From NCBI RefSeq assembly GCF_030317105.1, contig NZ_JASZYG010000001.1, forward strand, positions 682,001-746,000: 64,000 nt of DNA, in the 5' to 3' direction. The stretch is from Variovorax brevis. GTDB taxonomy: Bacteria > Pseudomonadota > Gammaproteobacteria > Burkholderiales > Burkholderiaceae_C. Of the stretch, positions 29,854-39,009 are shown piece by piece. A model generated the notes under the pieces. It saw only the letters and a list, made by a program, of their open reading frames with translations, did no database searches and was not told the DNA's origin. Both the position numbers and the translations under genes were made by a program. The stretch's first letter is position 1; each line of letters starts with the position of its first letter.

Positions 29854-31503
29854 TCAGAGAAGCTCTTCGCTCAGGAACATCGACACCAGCGAAAGCCGCA
29901 GTTGCAGGCGCCACTTCAGTGCCGGTTCCGAGTCGAGAACGACTTCTTTTTCGCCATCACGTGAAACCCACTGGAGCGCACCCGCCTCCCCCTCCCGGCT
30001 GCGAACCCGGTAGCTGAGCGACTCCTGCTCAGCCCGCAGCAGGGTCGACACGTGGCCTGCCAGCGCGGGGCTGTCGATGATGAGCGCCATCTCCGTGTTG
30101 CTGTGTGCGGAGCGGCGATCCATGTTCATGGAGCCGATCGAGAGCCAGCGTTGGTCCACCACGGCAAGCTTCGCGTGCAGGCGGCCGAGCGATCCGTACG
30201 GGCCGTCGTGCTCCCGTTCGCCGTCGGCGTCCTGGGGCATCAACTCGTACAACGCCACGCCACTTTCCAGCAGCTCGCTGCGGTAGCGCGCGTAGCCTGC
30301 GTGCACCAGTGGCTCGTCTGTTGTCGCCAGCGAGTTGGTCATGACCGACACCTGCACCTTGTTGTGGCCCGCGCGCCGCAAGACATCCAGGGTGCCGCGC
30401 CCCGGCACAAAATAAGGCGAGGCGACGAACACATCGAAGCGGGCCGACGCCAGGAAGGCGAGGTTGCCGGCTGCCACTGCGCCATCCGCGAACGATGCGT
30501 TGTCGACGTCGGCCTTGCGCGGCTCATCCGCCAGCACCTTCACTTGCGCCATGTGCAGGCTCACCCGCCCGTCGTCCAACTGGGAGCCCACGGCGCCCTG
30601 CCCCAGCGCGTCGAGGGCAGCCACGGGGCGGGTGGCCTGGGTGTCGGACTCGACGGCTTCGTCGAAGCGGCGACGGGCCTCCTCCGGCGATTCATTCCCG
30701 GTCGCCAAGCTCTGGATGGGGTAGGCATGGCGGCTGTTCCAGTATTCGTCGAACACCGCAGACAGTTCGCGCACCACCGGGCCGGCCGACAGCAGGTCCA
30801 TGTCGATGAAGTTGACGGGCTCGCTGCGGTCGAAATATTCGTTCGCGATGTTGCGGCCGCCGCTCAGGGCAAAGGCGTTGTCGGCCACGAAGAGCTTGTT
30901 GTGCATGCGGCGGTTCACGCGGGAGAACTCGTGCAGCGACAGGAAGGCGCGCATGCCGACGGTGCCGTCGCGCGCGGCCAGCGGGTTGAACATGCGCACG
31001 TCGATGTTGGGATGGGCGGCAAGGCCCGCCAGGAGTTCGTCTTCGCCGCCCGCGTTCCAGTCGTCGACCAGCACGCGCACCCGGACGCCGCGTGCGCCGG
31101 CATTGCGCAGTTCGCCCAGGAACTGCCGGCCCGATGCATCGTTGGCGATCTGGTAGTACTGGACGTCCAGCGCCTTCTGCGCCCCACGCGCCAGCGCGAT
31201 GCGCGCTTCGAAAGCCTGGTCGCCCGCGGGCAGCAGGCGCACGCCCGAAAGGTGGCTGTCAGGCTGCATCGACGCGGCCGCCACCTTGGCAAGGCGCGTA
31301 TCGCCCACATCGGCATGTGCGTGCGACACGGTGCGATGCACGCTGTCGGGCAGGCTGGCGCATCCGCCAACCAATCCCAGCACCGCCGTCAGCAGCGCAA
31401 AACCGACCAGCGTCACGAATGCCTGGCTCACGCAATGCGCGAAGGCATCGATGGCCGCCTGAAGGCCCATCAGTGTGCGTTGAAGGTCGGTCCAGCGGTT
31501 CAT
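29854..31503 (-). CDS. Phospholipase-D-type cardiolipin synthase (ClsC-like) lipoprotein
   Basis: A 549-residue protein with two HKD motifs: H201-N-K203-L-x-x-x-D208 and H443-A-K445-L-x-x-x-D450, the latter followed by SIGSMNMDRR. These form one phospholipase-D active site. The N-terminus has a hydrophobic stretch (about 28-46) and a lipobox-like VGG-C48. Order and length fit ClsC-type cardiolipin/phosphatidyl-transfer enzymes at the cell envelope. It is transcribed alone, divergent from the Crp-family gene. Confidence 0.83.
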   Translation of the reverse strand: MNRWTDLQRTLMGLQAAIDAFAHCVSQAFVTLVGFALLTAVLGLVGGCASLPDSVHRTVSHAHADVGDTRLAKVAAASMQPDSHLSGVRLLPAGDQAFEARIALARGAQKALDVQYYQIANDASGRQFLGELRNAGARGVRVRVLVDDWNAGGEDELLAGLAAHPNIDVRMFNPLAARDGTVGMRAFLSLHEFSRVNRRMHNKLFVADNAFALSGGRNIANEYFDRSEPVNFIDMDLLSAGPVVRELSAVFDEYWNSRHAYPIQSLATGNESPEEARRRFDEAVESDTQATRPVAALDALGQGAVGSQLDDGRVSLHMAQVKVLADEPRKADVDNASFADGAVAAGNLAFLASARFDVFVASPYFVPGRGTLDVLRRAGHNKVQVSVMTNSLATTDEPLVHAGYARYRSELLESGVALYELMPQDADGEREHDGPYGSLGRLHAKLAVVDQRWLSIGSMNMDRRSAHSNTEMALIIDSPALAGHVSTLLRAEQESLSYRVRSREGEAGALQWVSRDGEKEVVLDSEPALKWRLQLRLSLVSMFLSEELL

Positions 31504-31613
31504 GACAGTCGTGCCTGAAGAAGGAAAAAAGCCGCGCAGTCCATTGACATTGAAGATTCGCTAATCTAGGCAGATGCCGGCGCTTTCACGAGTACGCATT
31601 GCGCAGCGTGGAA

Positions 31614-31627
31614 GTGACATTGATCAC
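31614..31627. promoter_or_regulatory. Crp-type binding site
   Basis: GTGACATTGATCAC is a perfect GTGA-N6-TCAC palindrome, the core of the Crp consensus. It lies about 70 bases ahead of the Crp-family gene and 110 bases from the divergent ClsC-like gene. The encoded regulator has R-E-x-x-x-R in its recognition helix, as in Crp, so autoregulation is plausible. Confidence 0.6.
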
Positions 31628-31696
31628 ACCCGGAGCCCAGCCCATAATCGGCGGCAGGCCCGCTCCGCAGGGCGCTCGCGCCACCCAGGTAAGCCC

Positions 31697-32341
31697 ATGA
31701 ATTCCGCAGATGACGATTCCAAAGGCCGCCTGCAGCAGGCGCTGATCGATGCCATTGCACCGCGCGGCCTCACGCGCACCTTTCCGGCCAACGCGATCCT
31801 CATCAATGAGGGGGATACGACCGACTCGCTCTACATCGTGCTGAGCGGACGCGTGAAGGCCTATGCAAGCTCCGAAGACGGCCGCGAAGTGGTGCTCACC
31901 GAATACGGGCCGGGCGAATACTTCGGCGAGTTGTCCATCGACGGCGAGCCGCGCTCCGCTTCGGTCAAGGCCATCGAGGCCTGTCGCTGCCGCGTGGTGC
32001 AGGGGTCGGAGCTGCAGCAGTTCCTGGCGGACCACCCGGCCTTTGCGGTGCACCTGACGCACAAGCTCATCCGCATGGTGCGCCGACTCACCGAACAGGT
32101 ACGCAGCCTCGCCCTGCAGGATGTCTACGGCCGCATCGTGCGCGTGCTGGTGGACCTGTCGGAGCCCGTGGGCGACGAGCGCATCGTGCGCAACAAGCTC
32201 ACGCAGCAGGACATCGCCGACCGCGTCGGATCCTCCCGCGAAATGGTCAACCGTGTGATGAAGGAGCTCACCTCCGGCGGCTACGTCACGCAGCGCGAGG
32301 GGCGCTTGGTGGTGCTGCGAAAGCTGCCTTCCGCGTGGTAG
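31697..32341 (+). CDS. Crp/Fnr family transcriptional regulator
   Basis: A 214-residue regulator with a cyclic-nucleotide-binding-type beta roll (about 25-125; LYIVLSGRVKAY, GEYFGELSIDGEPRSASVKA), a long dimer helix and a C-terminal winged helix-turn-helix with LTQQDIADRVGSSREMVNRV. The effector pocket GELS...RSASV resembles Crp (FGELAL...RSA.V), so a cyclic nucleotide is a possible ligand. There are no N-terminal cysteines for an Fnr-type cluster. The ATG is preceded by an AGGTAAG ribosome site. The stop lies 9 bases from the convergent LysR gene. Confidence 0.88.
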   Translation: MNSADDDSKGRLQQALIDAIAPRGLTRTFPANAILINEGDTTDSLYIVLSGRVKAYASSEDGREVVLTEYGPGEYFGELSIDGEPRSASVKAIEACRCRVVQGSELQQFLADHPAFAVHLTHKLIRMVRRLTEQVRSLALQDVYGRIVRVLVDLSEPVGDERIVRNKLTQQDIADRVGSSREMVNRVMKELTSGGYVTQREGRLVVLRKLPSAW

Positions 32342-32350
32342 CGCGGTGCC

Positions 32351-33277
32351 TCAAATGGCGTAGTCGTGCGGCTCGTCGCCGTTGAGGTTGTCGGCCAGGA
32401 AGTCGATGAGCTTGCGCACCGCCGGCACCAACGCGCGGCGCGCCGGGAACATAGCATGCGAGATGCCCGGCGTCGGCCCCCAGCCGGGCAGCACCTCCGC
32501 GAGCAGTCCATTGCGAATCTCCGATTGGCACATGTAGTCGGGCAGCATTGACGCACCGATGCCGGCCACCACCGCGAACTTGATCGTCGCCAGGTCGTCC
32601 GCGATGTAGCGCGGGCTGTGGTGAAACATGTAGACCTCCCCGGCCGGCCCTTCCATCCGCATGCTGGCCCGGCCATCGCCGGCAGCGGACATCGCAACGG
32701 TGTCGAGGCGTTCCAGGTCCTGCGGCGCGGTCACCGGGCCTTGCCGCTTCAGCAGTTCGGGGCTGGCCACGAGGATGCCCCGGCTGACGCCGAAGTTCTT
32801 GGCCACGAGCGTCGCACTGTCCTCGATGGCGGGGCGCACGCGCAGCGCGAGGTCCACGCCCTCCTCGATCGGATCGACGGGCCTGTTGAGCACCATCATC
32901 TCCACCCGCACCTCCGGGTAGCGCTTCATGAAGATGGGGAGCAAGGGCCCCAGGCTGCTTTGCGCCAGCGTCACCGGGCAGCTGATGCGGATGGTGCCGC
33001 GCGGCTCGGTCTGCACCTGCGCCACGGCTTCGGCCGCCGTTTGCGCCGCATCGCGCATCGCCGCGCAGTGGCGCAGGTACAGCTCGCCGGCGGGCGTTAG
33101 CGACAGGCTGCGCGTGCTGCGCTGCAAGAGCTGCACGCCCAGTTGTGCCTCCAGATCCGCCACCCTCCGCGAGAGCCGCGACTTCGGTATGCCCAGCGCC
33201 CGCCCGGCCGCGGCAAAGCCGCCCCGCTCGGCCACCTCGGCGAAATAGACCATGTCGTTGAGGTCTAGCATGTTCAT
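32351..33277 (-). CDS. LysR family transcriptional regulator
   Basis: A 308-residue LysR protein. The N-terminal helix-turn-helix (about 5-63) includes GGFAAAGRALGIPKSRLSRR. The effector domain (about 90-300) contains GTIRISCPVTLAQSSLGPLL and ends near AVRKLIDFLADNL. It is divergent from the azoreductase gene with a 118-base shared promoter region, the usual arrangement of a LysR regulator and its target, so it likely controls azoR and itself in response to a quinone, azo or electrophile signal (inferred). Confidence 0.9.
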   Translation of the reverse strand: MNMLDLNDMVYFAEVAERGGFAAAGRALGIPKSRLSRRVADLEAQLGVQLLQRSTRSLSLTPAGELYLRHCAAMRDAAQTAAEAVAQVQTEPRGTIRISCPVTLAQSSLGPLLPIFMKRYPEVRVEMMVLNRPVDPIEEGVDLALRVRPAIEDSATLVAKNFGVSRGILVASPELLKRQGPVTAPQDLERLDTVAMSAAGDGRASMRMEGPAGEVYMFHHSPRYIADDLATIKFAVVAGIGASMLPDYMCQSEIRNGLLAEVLPGWGPTPGISHAMFPARRALVPAVRKLIDFLADNLNGDEPHDYAI

Positions 33278-33395
33278 TGTCCTATTCGTGGAACGATCTA
33301 TGCCATTTTTGCCTGCTTATCAAAGACTCGCAACATAAATAGACTTCTACCCATGCCGACATTCCGCCGGCCCACCTTGGAAAGAGAGCAAAGTC
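33278..33395. promoter_or_regulatory. Shared LysR/azoR promoter region
   Basis: A 118-base divergent spacer, AT-richer than its surroundings. The short inverted repeat TCGT-GGA-ACGA lies near its LysR end (33289-33299) and is a possible LysR operator. A GGAAAGAGAG ribosome site precedes azoR. The operator call is tentative. Confidence 0.35.
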
Positions 33396-34043
33396 ATGAA
33401 GCTGCTTCACGTTGATTCGAGCGTTCTGGGCACCAATTCCGTCTCCCGTCAACTGACGGCGGACACGGTGGCCGACTGGACGGCCACCCACCCCGGCACG
33501 CAGGTCGAATACCTGGACCTCGCCACCTCGGCGCCGAGCCACTTCGACGCCAATTCGCTGGGCTTCCGGATGCCTGAAGGCGCGGTGCTGAGCGAAGAGC
33601 AAAAGCGCGAGAACGTGATCTCGGAAAAGCTGGTGAGCCAGTTCCTGGCCGCTGACGTGATCGTCGTGGGCGCACCGCTGTACAACTTCTCGATCCCCAG
33701 CCAGCTCAAGGCCTGGATCGACCGCCTGGCGCAGCCCGGCCGTACCTTCAAGTACACCGAGAAGGGCCCGACGGGCCTGGCCACCGGCAAGACGGTGATC
33801 GTGGTGTCGACCCGCGGTGGCGTGTACTCGACCTCTGAAGCCGGCCAGGCCGCCGAGCATCAGGAGAGCTACCTGAAGGTGGTGTTCGGCTTCTTCGGCA
33901 TCACCGACGTGCGCTTCGTGCGCGCCGAGGGACTGGCCATGGGCGCCGAGCAGACCGCGCAAGCGCTGGCCGCCGCTGCGAGCGACATCCGCCGCGCCAG
34001 CGCCGAAGCTGCCAACCAGCAGCGCGTGGCAGTTGCCGCCTGA
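33396..34043 (+). CDS. azoR: FMN-dependent NADH-azoreductase
   Basis: A 215-residue flavodoxin-fold quinone/azo reductase. [20 protein letters not shown] is the FMN phosphate-binding start, and [18 protein letters not shown] and STRGGVYS are the further flavin-binding segments of AzoR. It reduces quinones and azo compounds with NADH, a protective role against electrophiles. It is divergent from a LysR gene and ends in a clear intrinsic terminator. Confidence 0.93.
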   Translation: MKLLHVDSSVLGTNSVSRQLTADTVADWTATHPGTQVEYLDLATSAPSHFDANSLGFRMPEGAVLSEEQKRENVISEKLVSQFLAADVIVVGAPLYNFSIPSQLKAWIDRLAQPGRTFKYTEKGPTGLATGKTVIVVSTRGGVYSTSEAGQAAEHQESYLKVVFGFFGITDVRFVRAEGLAMGAEQTAQALAAAASDIRRASAEAANQQRVAVAA

Positions 34044-34063
34044 TCGACGGTCAAGACGCATCG

Positions 34064-34101
34064 AAAAGCCGGGACGACCGAGAGGCCGTCCCGGCTTTTT
34101 T
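34064..34101 (+). terminator. Intrinsic terminator after azoR
   Basis: A 9-bp stem, GCCGGGACG/CGTCCCGGC, extended by A-T pairs and followed by six T residues, about 20 bases after the azoR stop. The A-run on the other side makes it bidirectional, so it could also end the convergent flavin-reductase transcript. Confidence 0.9.
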
Positions 34102-34109
34102 GCGTCTTG

Positions 34110-34658
34110 TCACGCGTGCTGCTTGACCCAGGCCACGTACTTGTCGACCCAGCCCTGCAGGAACTTCTTGCTGCCTTCGCTGACGTGGCCCTTGTCGTCG
34201 AACATCCCTTCCTTGTTCTGGATGAAGCCCTCGGGCTGGCCCATCACCTTCATGTCGAGGTACGCGAGGATGGGACGCAGGTGCTGCTGCGCAGCCGCGG
34301 TGCCGATGGCGCCGACGGAGATGCCGATCACGCCCGCCGCCTTGCCTGCCCATGCACTTTGACCATAGGGCCGTGACGCGTTGTCGATCGCGTTCTTGAG
34401 CACGCCGGGAACCGAGCGGTTGTATTCGGGCGTGATGAACAACACGCCTTGCGCGGCGGCAATCTCCGATTTCAGGCGAAGCACGGACGGCAACTGGTTG
34501 CCGTCCTGGTCCTGGTTGTAGAGCGGCAGGTCGTCGATCTGCACATGCTCGAACGTGAACTCCGGCGGAGCGAGGTGCGCGATGGCCAGTGCCAACTTTC
34601 GATTGAGGGAATCCTTGCGCAGGCTGCCGATGACAACTGCGATCTTGATCTGGGTCAT
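34110..34658 (-). CDS. NADPH-dependent FMN reductase (ChrR/YieF-like)
   Basis: A 182-residue flavodoxin-like reductase with GSLRKDSLNRKLA (FMN phosphate loop, about 11-23) and TPEYNRSVPGVLKNAIDNAS, the ChrR/YieF signature. Relatives reduce quinones and chromate with NAD(P)H. It converges on azoR and shares its bidirectional terminator, so two related oxidoreductases stand tail to tail. Its own start is clear from the FMN-loop spacing. Confidence 0.9.
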   Translation of the reverse strand: MTQIKIAVVIGSLRKDSLNRKLALAIAHLAPPEFTFEHVQIDDLPLYNQDQDGNQLPSVLRLKSEIAAAQGVLFITPEYNRSVPGVLKNAIDNASRPYGQSAWAGKAAGVIGISVGAIGTAAAQQHLRPILAYLDMKVMGQPEGFIQNKEGMFDDKGHVSEGSKKFLQGWVDKYVAWVKQHA

Positions 34659-34751
34659 GAACTCTCCAAGGCTGAGTTTTGAAAGTGGCTCGGCTCCAGG
34701 GATGTGGAGCGCGGGCCGGCGCTAATGGTCAGACGTCGTCGCACCCTGCTG

Positions 34752-35660
34752 TCAGGGCACCGGACGGGCGTTTTGCAGGCTGGCCTGCGTCACGCTGGCG
34801 CCCGCGGGCACGTCCGAGGTAATCCACAAATTGCCGCCGATCGTCGCGCCTTTGCCGAGCGTAACGCGGCCCAGGATGGTGGCGCCGGCATAGATCACGA
34901 CGTCGTCTTCCACCACCGGATGCCGCGGCAGGCCCTTGCGCAGGTTGCCTTCGGCATCCGTCGGAAAGCGCTTGGCGCCGAGCGTGACGGCCTGATAGAG
35001 CCGCACCCGCTTGCCGATGACGGCGGTCTCGCCAATGACGACACCCGTGCCGTGGTCGATGAAGAAGCCTTCGTCGATCTTCGCGCCGGGATGGATGTCG
35101 ATGCCGGTCTGCCCATGCGCAAGTTCTGCCACGATGCGCGCCAGCAGCGGCAGGCCCAGTGCGTAGAGCTTGTGGGCCATGCGGTGGTGCGTCAGCGCCA
35201 GCACGCCCGGATAGCAGAGCAGCACTTCGTCCACGCTGCGCGCCGCGGGGTCGCCCTGGTAGGCGGCCAGCACGTCGCTGTCGAGCAGGCGGCGGATGTG
35301 CGGCAGTTCGGCTGCGAATTCGCGCACTGCCGCCGTGGCCTGCGCATCGATTTCATCGGCGCTGCGCGGATCGTGCCGCGCCACGTAGGTCAGTTCGAGC
35401 CGCGCCTGCAAGAGCAAGGCTTGCAGCGCGGAATCGAGCGTGTAGCCGACGTAGAAGTCTTCGCTCTCGTGGCGCAGGTCCGGCGGGCCAAGGCGCATCG
35501 GAAACAGCGCGCCCTTGAACTGCTCAACCACCTGCGCCATGGCGTCGCGCGACGGAAACTCGCGGCCGACCGGCACCCGTGAGCGCTTTTGAAGGTCCCG
35601 CCATTCGTCCCGCACACCCCGCAGGGCCTGGACAATCTCGCTCACATCGAAAACCGACAT
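34752..35660 (-). CDS. epsC: Serine O-acetyltransferase, EpsC type
   Basis: A 302-residue acyltransferase. An N-terminal helical domain (about 1-180) is followed by a left-handed beta-helix of hexapeptide repeats (GIDIHPGAKIDEGFFIDHGT, VVIGETAVIGKRV). The SAT active-site region HGTGVVIGE is present. It makes O-acetylserine, the carbon acceptor for sulfide in cysteine synthesis, and so joins the sulfur genes around it. A strong AGGAGG ribosome site precedes MSVFDVSEIV; the longer upstream reading is not needed. Confidence 0.88.
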   Translation of the reverse strand: MSVFDVSEIVQALRGVRDEWRDLQKRSRVPVGREFPSRDAMAQVVEQFKGALFPMRLGPPDLRHESEDFYVGYTLDSALQALLLQARLELTYVARHDPRSADEIDAQATAAVREFAAELPHIRRLLDSDVLAAYQGDPAARSVDEVLLCYPGVLALTHHRMAHKLYALGLPLLARIVAELAHGQTGIDIHPGAKIDEGFFIDHGTGVVIGETAVIGKRVRLYQAVTLGAKRFPTDAEGNLRKGLPRHPVVEDDVVIYAGATILGRVTLGKGATIGGNLWITSDVPAGASVTQASLQNARPVP

Positions 35661-35729
35661 CTCAGCCTCCTGGCGCAAACAAACGCGCGCCGGTGGCGGA
35701 TGGTAGGCCGGAACGCGAAGCGGCGTTGC

Positions 35730-35945
35730 TCAGAGCTTGGCGATGGACACTTCGGTCGATTTGACGAGCGCGACCACGTCGGAGCCGATGCGCAATTGCA
35801 GTTCGTCGATGGAGCGCGTCGTGATCACCGAGGTGACGATGCCCCACGGCGTTTCGACGTCGACTTCGGAGACGACGTCACCGCGAACGATCTCGCGAAT
35901 CTTGCCCTTGAACTGGTTGCGCACGTTGATGGCCTGGATGGACAT
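35730..35945 (-). CDS. Mop-domain molybdate/oxyanion-binding protein
   Basis: A 71-residue protein consisting of a single Mop/TOBE domain (MSIQAINVRNQFKGKIREIV, then VTSVITTRSIDEL). Such molbindins form small oligomers that bind molybdate or related oxyanions. It is the last gene of the sulfonate operon, 42 bases after ssuB, and the ATG has an AAGGGA ribosome site. Why a Mop protein accompanies sulfonate genes is not known; it may bind an oxyanion. Confidence 0.88.
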   Translation of the reverse strand: MSIQAINVRNQFKGKIREIVRGDVVSEVDVETPWGIVTSVITTRSIDELQLRIGSDVVALVKSTEVSIAKL

Positions 35946-35987
35946 GGGAGTTCCCTTTCGAATGAATGAGTCAGTGAATGAATGGAT

Positions 35988-36809
35988 CTAGACAGCCCAG
36001 CGCAGCGCATGCGCCGGCGGATCGAACCAGTGCGCGTCGGCCGTCGTGCTTGTCGCCTGCGCATCGGGCTTTTGCAGCACCCGGTCGAGGATGCGCTTCT
36101 CGATCGCCGCGAAGGCCGGGTCGCCCTGCGAACGGGGCCGCGCCAGCGTGATGGCTTCGTCCAGCGCAATCTGTCCGTCTTCGATCAGGATCACCCGGTC
36201 GGCCAGCGCAACCGCTTCCTGCACGTCATGCGTGACCAGCAAGGCCGTGAACCGATGGCGAAGCCACAGGTCTTCGATGAGACGGTGCATCTCGATGCGC
36301 GTCAGGGCATCGAGTGCGCCCAGCGGTTCGTCGAGCAGGAGCAGGCGCGGGTGGTGCACCAATGCCCGCGCCAGCGACACACGCTGACGCTGACCGCCCG
36401 ACAGCCGCGCAGGCCATTCGCCCTTGCGCTCCAGCAGGCCGACCTGGGCCAGCACTTCCTCGCCGCGCGACTGCGCTTCGCGGGGCAGGCCGAGCGTCAC
36501 GTTGTCGAGCACGCGGCGCCAAGGCAGCAGCCGCGCCTCCTGGAACATGATGCGAGCGTCGTCGTGCAGGCCGTCGACCGCCTTGCCGTCGGTGCGCAAC
36601 TGGCCTTCGGACGGGCTCTCCAGCCCGGCCACCAGTCGCAGCAAGGTGCTCTTGCCGCAACCGCTGCGCCCCACGATGGCAATGAACTGGCCCGGCTCCA
36701 CGGTCAGCTGCGTGTTGCGCAGCACCTCGCGCTGGCCATATCGCTTGTGCAGGCCGCGAAGCTCGACGCGCACGCCAGCGCTGCTGCTTGTTGAAGTCGT
36801 CGCGCTCAT
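35988..36809 (-). CDS. ssuB: Aliphatic sulfonate ABC transporter ATPase
   Basis: A 273-residue ABC ATPase. Walker A is GRSGCGKST (47-55), the signature is [15 protein letters not shown], Walker B is [12 protein letters not shown], and the H-loop is [28 protein letters not shown] is the Q-loop form seen in SsuB/TauB proteins. It energises SsuC for sulfonate uptake. The start overlaps the ssuC stop (ATGA). Confidence 0.93.
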   Translation of the reverse strand: MSATTSTSSSAGVRVELRGLHKRYGQREVLRNTQLTVEPGQFIAIVGRSGCGKSTLLRLVAGLESPSEGQLRTDGKAVDGLHDDARIMFQEARLLPWRRVLDNVTLGLPREAQSRGEEVLAQVGLLERKGEWPARLSGGQRQRVSLARALVHHPRLLLLDEPLGALDALTRIEMHRLIEDLWLRHRFTALLVTHDVQEAVALADRVILIEDGQIALDEAITLARPRSQGDPAFAAIEKRILDRVLQKPDAQATSTTADAHWFDPPAHALRWAV

Positions 36810-37651
36810 GCGTTCGCCCCTTGATAGCCGGGATGCCAGCGCAGCCACCAATGCTCCAGGCCGCGCGCAAACACGTCCGCCAGCTTGCCCAGCAGCGCAT
36901 AGAGCAGGATGCCCACCAGCACCACGTCGGTCTGCAGGAACTCGCGTGCGTTCATCGTCAGGTAGCCGATGCCCGACTGCGCGGAAATCGTCTCCGCCAC
37001 GATCAGGATCACCCACATCAAGCCCAGCGAAAAGCGCAGGCCCACGAGGATCGACGAGGTCGCGCCCGGAAGAATCACGTCCCTGTAGAGCTGCCAGCGC
37101 GTGAGGCCATAGGTGCGCCCCATCTCGATGAGTTGCGGATCGACGTTGCGAATGCCGTGGAAGGTGTTCAGGTAGATCGGAAAGAACACCGACACCGAGA
37201 TCAGGAAGAGCTTGGCCGTCTCGTCGATGCCAAACCACAGGATGACCAGCGGAATCAAGGCCAGCGCGGGCACGTTGCGCACCATCTGCACCGTCGAGTC
37301 CAGCAGCAGCTCGAAGAAGCGCACCGAGCCCGTGAGCAGTCCGAGCAGCAAGCCCGCGCTGCCGCCGATGGCCAGGCCCAGCAAGGCGCGGCCGGCGCTG
37401 ATCTTCACGTGCACCCACAGCTCGCCGGATACCGCAAGCCGCCACGCCGCCTGGAGCACATCGAAGGGCGCCGGCAGCACGCGCGTGGACAGCCAGCCGG
37501 CCGACGACGCAATCTGCCAGACCACGATCAACCCGATCGGCACCAACCACGGCACGAGCCGTCGCAAGAGTCCGACCGCGAAGGAGCGCAGCCCTTCGGT
37601 GGACAGCGTGCCTTGCGCCGGCAATGTCTGAACTTGTTCGCTCATGGGCAT
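36806..37651 (-). CDS. ssuC: Aliphatic sulfonate ABC transporter permease
   Basis: A 281-residue inner-membrane permease with six helices, [20 protein letters not shown] and the coupling loop [20 protein letters not shown], both typical of SsuC. Two ATG codons lie six bases apart; the second has better ribosome-site spacing, so the protein may be two residues shorter. The gene begins 6 bases after the ssuD stop. Confidence 0.93.
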   Translation of the reverse strand: MPMSEQVQTLPAQGTLSTEGLRSFAVGLLRRLVPWLVPIGLIVVWQIASSAGWLSTRVLPAPFDVLQAAWRLAVSGELWVHVKISAGRALLGLAIGGSAGLLLGLLTGSVRFFELLLDSTVQMVRNVPALALIPLVILWFGIDETAKLFLISVSVFFPIYLNTFHGIRNVDPQLIEMGRTYGLTRWQLYRDVILPGATSSILVGLRFSLGLMWVILIVAETISAQSGIGYLTMNAREFLQTDVVLVGILLYALLGKLADVFARGLEHWWLRWHPGYQGANA

Positions 37652-37657
37652 TCCACT

Positions 37658-38848
37658 TCAGCTTTGCGACGCGAGCCGCGAAGGCGCGTCGATGTTGGCG
37701 ACGACCTCGCCGAACGGTCCGCCCGGCGATCCGCCTGCCAGGCGCGCACGCAGCTTGCGCGGCAGCAGCGGGAACACCAGTTCTGCAAACCGGTAGGCCT
37801 CTTCCAGATGCGGATAGCCCGACAGGATGAAGTTGTCCAGCCCGAGCGCCGCGTACTCCTCGATGCGCGCCGCCACGGTCTTGGGGTCGCCCACCAATGC
37901 CGTCCCAGCGCCGCCGCGCACGAGGCCGACGCCGGCCCACAGGTTGGGGCTGATCTCCAAATCGGCGCGCGTGCGCCTGGCGCCACCCGCATGCAACGCC
38001 GCCATGCGCCGCTGGCCTTCCGAATCCATCTTGGCGAACACGGCCTGCGCACGGACGATGGTCGCGTCATCCACGCGGCTGATCAGGTCCTCCGCGGCCT
38101 GCCACGCAGCGTCTTCGGTCTCGCGCACGATCACGTGCAGGCGAATGCCGAACTGGATGTTGCGTCCCTTGCGCGCAGCGCGTTCGCGCACGTCGGCGAT
38201 CTTGCGCGCCACGTCTTGCGGCGGCTCGCCCCAGGTCAGGTAGGTGTCGACCTGCTCTGCGGCGAGCTCATGCGCGGCCGGCGACGAGCCGCCGAACCAC
38301 ACCGGCGGATGCGGCCGCTGCGTGGGCGGAAAGAGCAGCTTGGCGCCCTTCACGCTCAGGTGCTCGCCCGCGAAATCCAGGCTTCCACCTTCATGGCTGC
38401 GCGCAATGATTTCGCGCCAGATATGGATGAACTCGGCCGACTGCGCATAGCGCTCGGCATGGTCCAGGAACACGCCGTCGCCCTCCAGTTCGCTTTGGTC
38501 GCCGCCGGTGACGAGGTTGACGAGCACACGCCCGCCCGAGAGTCGATCGAAGGTGGCGGCCATGCGTGCCGCGAGGCTCGGCTGGTGCAGGCCGGGCCGC
38601 ACCGCGACCAGAAACTTGAGTTGCTTCGTCGCGCCGATCAGGCTGGCCGCGACGACCCACGGGTCTTCGCAGGAACGCCCGGTGGGAATCAGCACGCCTT
38701 CGTAGCCGAGCCCATCGGCAGCGGAGGCGATCTGCTTGAGGTAGTCGAAATCGACGCTCCGGGCACCGTCGGTGGTGCCGAGGTACCGGCTGTCGCCGTG
38801 CGTGGGGAGGAACCAGAAGATTTGCATGGGTTGTGGTGCGTTGCTCAT
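37658..38848 (-). CDS. ssuD: FMNH2-dependent alkanesulfonate monooxygenase
   Basis: A 396-residue bacterial-luciferase-fold enzyme. [20 protein letters not shown] is the SsuD N-terminal signature, and [20 protein letters not shown] and [16 protein letters not shown] are also present. It cleaves alkanesulfonates to sulfite and aldehyde using FMNH2 from SsuE. The start [11 protein letters not shown] has no ribosome site of its own but lies 2 bases after the stop of a nine-codon reading frame that does, suggesting coupled translation. A later ATG (38827) is possible. Confidence 0.94.
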   Translation of the reverse strand: MSNAPQPMQIFWFLPTHGDSRYLGTTDGARSVDFDYLKQIASAADGLGYEGVLIPTGRSCEDPWVVAASLIGATKQLKFLVAVRPGLHQPSLAARMAATFDRLSGGRVLVNLVTGGDQSELEGDGVFLDHAERYAQSAEFIHIWREIIARSHEGGSLDFAGEHLSVKGAKLLFPPTQRPHPPVWFGGSSPAAHELAAEQVDTYLTWGEPPQDVARKIADVRERAARKGRNIQFGIRLHVIVRETEDAAWQAAEDLISRVDDATIVRAQAVFAKMDSEGQRRMAALHAGGARRTRADLEISPNLWAGVGLVRGGAGTALVGDPKTVAARIEEYAALGLDNFILSGYPHLEEAYRFAELVFPLLPRKLRARLAGGSPGGPFGEVVANIDAPSRLASQS

Positions 38849-38850
38849 GT

Positions 38851-38880
38851 TCAAACGGTGAAGAGCGGGTTGTTCGTCAT
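38851..38880 (-). CDS. Nine-residue leader ORF before ssuD
   Basis: The reading frame ATG-ACG-AAC-AAC-CCG-CTC-TTC-ACC-GTT-TGA (peptide MTNNPLFTV) has an AAGGAT ribosome site 6 bases upstream and ends 2 bases before the ssuD ATG, which lacks one. It could be a coupling or attenuation leader, or a remnant of a lost gene. A 7-bp GC hairpin (CGCCGCG/CGCGGCG, 38923-38940) lies just upstream in the ssuE-ssuD gap. Expression is unproven. Confidence 0.4.
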   Translation of the reverse strand: MTNNPLFTV

Positions 38881-39009
38881 GCGAGATCCTTGGGTGGCGT
38901 TCTCCGGGCGTGCGTTGGCCCACGCCGCGCGTGCGCGGCGAAACAAGTTCAGTAAAAAGGGACGTCGACGCGGCCGGCTGCGAAAGCGATGCAGCCCGTG
39001 CCAGGTGCG

